Origin: Eubacteriales bacterium | Lineage (GTDB): Bacteria; Bacillota; Clostridia; Acetivibrionales; STF1-152 | DNA: 6,342 nucleotides | NCBI GenBank assembly: GCA_028703215.1 | Contig: JAQVNH010000065.1 | Span: 1-6,342, forward strand | Reading direction: 5' to 3' | Shown: piece after piece, positions 5,336 to 6,342 of the stretch | Layout of the letters: every line of letters begins with the position of its first letter | Numbering within the stretch: the first letter of the stretch is position 1 | Made by a program: the position numbers and the translations under genes | The notes under the pieces: model-generated | The model's database searches: none | What the model saw: only the letters and a program-made list of their open reading frames with translations | Told to the model about the DNA's origin: nothing

Positions 5336-6342
5336 CTATAAAATCGGGCATGCAATCAATTCATCGCATGGAAATTTTGAAATAACCAGCGGTCCGTTTT
5401 TCGTTATGACCACTTCATCCTCGATACGCGCTCCGTCTTTTCCGTTGCTGTCATATGTTTCAAGAGCGAAAACCATTCCTTCTTTGATCTCGATAGGATT
5501 TTCCAGACTGTACAGACGATGTATGATGGGACGTTCCCATAGTCCTACTCCTAAACCGTGCGCGAATGCAAGTCCGAATGCCTCCGATTCGTTTTTATAT
5601 CCCCAATAGTCGGCAGAAGGCCAGGCATTGCAAATGTCCGCCGAGGTATTCCCTATGACGCATTTTTCGATGCCTCTTTGCAGCATATCATAAGTCCGCT
5701 TATATACGTCCTTTTGAGCCTGAGTAGGCTTGCCGCAGCATAATGTCCGATAATAGCAAGTATGATAGCCGTTTATCATCGTTACGATGTCTGCAAATAC
5801 CATATCGCCGGGCTGTATTATGCGATCGCTGCTCAGATGGGGATGCGGGTGCGTGCGAGAACCGCTCGTCATCTGTATGTTTATCACCCACTGCGCTCCA
5901 AGCCGATGCAGCTCGTTTGACACAACGCCTTGCAGGTCATTCTCACGAATACCGGGCCGCAGATTCTTTGCCATTATATAAAATGCCGCATCAACCGTTG
6001 CCGCGGCATTCATCATTATCATTATTTCTTCATCGGTTTTTATCATTCTCGCGTTCTGCATTATCTCCTGGCCGTCACTGATCTTATATCCCTTTTCAAT
6101 AAGGACAGTAAGAAGCTGGCCATCCAATTGATCAACCGCGATAGGATCGTTTTTGTCGAGTCCGTTCTGGTCAAGCACCATATCCAGGTCTTTAATAAAG
6201 TTTTCATATTTGCCCCAACTCTTCGGCAGAGCTCCAAACATAGTCGTATGAGCCGGATAGGCGCGATCTGCTATCCACGGGCAATTGATCTTTTCGGCAG
6301 CGACCTCGGAGCCGAAGCCGAAAATATATGGCTCGCCGTTTC
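5336..6342 (-). CDS. M24-fold (creatinase/Xaa-Pro peptidase-like) hydrolase, 5' end cut off by window edge
   Basis: Partial gene; the stop (TAG) is at 5336-5338. An ATG lies at 6239-6241, but the frame stays open upstream to the edge for 33 more codons and encodes conserved-looking creatinase N-domain sequence (GEPYIFGFGSE, then NCPWI), so that ATG is internal and about 334 residues are visible. Numbering from the internal Met, residues 1 to ~65 finish the N-terminal domain and ~70-301 form the pita-bread catalytic domain. Expected M24 positions: His in the HPHPH stretch (131-135) before QPGD, Asp151 (FADIV), Cys162 (GYHTCYYRT), His228 (AHGLGVGL), Glu261 (ALETY) and Glu274 (RIED). Position 162 is normally a metal-binding Asp; the other four ligands are present. 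Family members include aminopeptidase P, prolidase, creatinase, ectoine hydrolase and the DMSP lyase DddP, so the reaction is not predictable. No signal peptide is visible in the part present; it is probably cytoplasmic. It is the first visible gene of the unit, 68 bp before the VOC gene; its own start and promoter lie outside the window. Confidence 0.88.
   Translation of the reverse strand, partial: NGEPYIFGFGSEVAAEKINCPWIADRAYPAHTTMFGALPKSWGKYENFIKDLDMVLDQNGLDKNDPIAVDQLDGQLLTVLIEKGYKISDGQEIMQNARMIKTDEEIMIMMNAAATVDAAFYIMAKNLRPGIRENDLQGVVSNELHRLGAQWVINIQMTSGSRTHPHPHLSSDRIIQPGDMVFADIVTMINGYHTCYYRTLCCGKPTQAQKDVYKRTYDMLQRGIEKCVIGNTSADICNAWPSADYWGYKNESEAFGLAFAHGLGVGLWERPIIHRLYSLENPIEIKEGMVFALETYDSNGKDGARIEDEVVITKNGPLVISKFPCDELIACPIL

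Noticed and set aside
4776..5609. Long plus-strand open frame (277 codons) opposite the VOC and M24 genes
   Set aside because: It starts with GTG without a Shine-Dalgarno sequence, runs antisense to two genes with intact family motifs, spans their intergenic gap, and its translation shows no recognisable domain. It is a shadow of the real genes.

Overview
The window holds six genes, all read from the minus strand (right to left), packed like one transcription unit. In transcription order they are: the C-terminal ~334 residues of an M24-fold ('pita-bread', creatinase/Xaa-Pro peptidase-like) enzyme cut by the right edge; a small VOC-superfamily (glyoxalase/epimerase-like) enzyme; a double-domain ATPase of the ribose/simple-sugar ABC class; two different RbsC-type permeases; and a lipoprotein substrate-binding protein. 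A perfect 15-bp hairpin 35 nt after the last stop codon probably ends the unit. No RNA genes, CRISPR arrays, mobile elements or long repeats were seen.

The organism is probably a Bacillota bacterium, most likely a clostridial relative. The reasons are a lipoprotein signal followed by a Thr/Ser/Pro-rich linker (typical of Gram-positive solute-binding lipoproteins), purine-rich Shine-Dalgarno sequences (one a full AAAGGAGG), and moderate G+C that looks mid-40s percent by eye. This placement is inference; no marker gene is present.

Layout: 5336-6342 M24 enzyme (partial); 68-bp gap; 4815-5267 VOC protein; 71-bp gap; 3205-4743 ATPase; 2223-3212 and 1277-2230 permeases, each overlapping the gene before it by exactly 8 nt; 86-bp gap with a small inverted repeat and a strong ribosome binding site; 168-1190 binding protein; 98-132 terminator-like hairpin; 1-97 no supported gene.

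Together the genes look like an uptake-and-catabolism cassette. The lipoprotein captures a small ligand outside the cell, a heterodimeric permease driven by the fused ATPase imports it, and the M24 and VOC enzymes probably act on it or its products inside. The ligand cannot be read from the sequence. The binding protein keeps several ribose-binding positions but has changed others, and the M24 enzyme has Cys in place of a metal-binding Asp, so the substrate may not be a plain sugar and the enzyme may not be a peptidase. These two departures, with the unusual pairing of M24 and VOC enzymes with a sugar-type importer, are the most interesting points of an otherwise conventional region.
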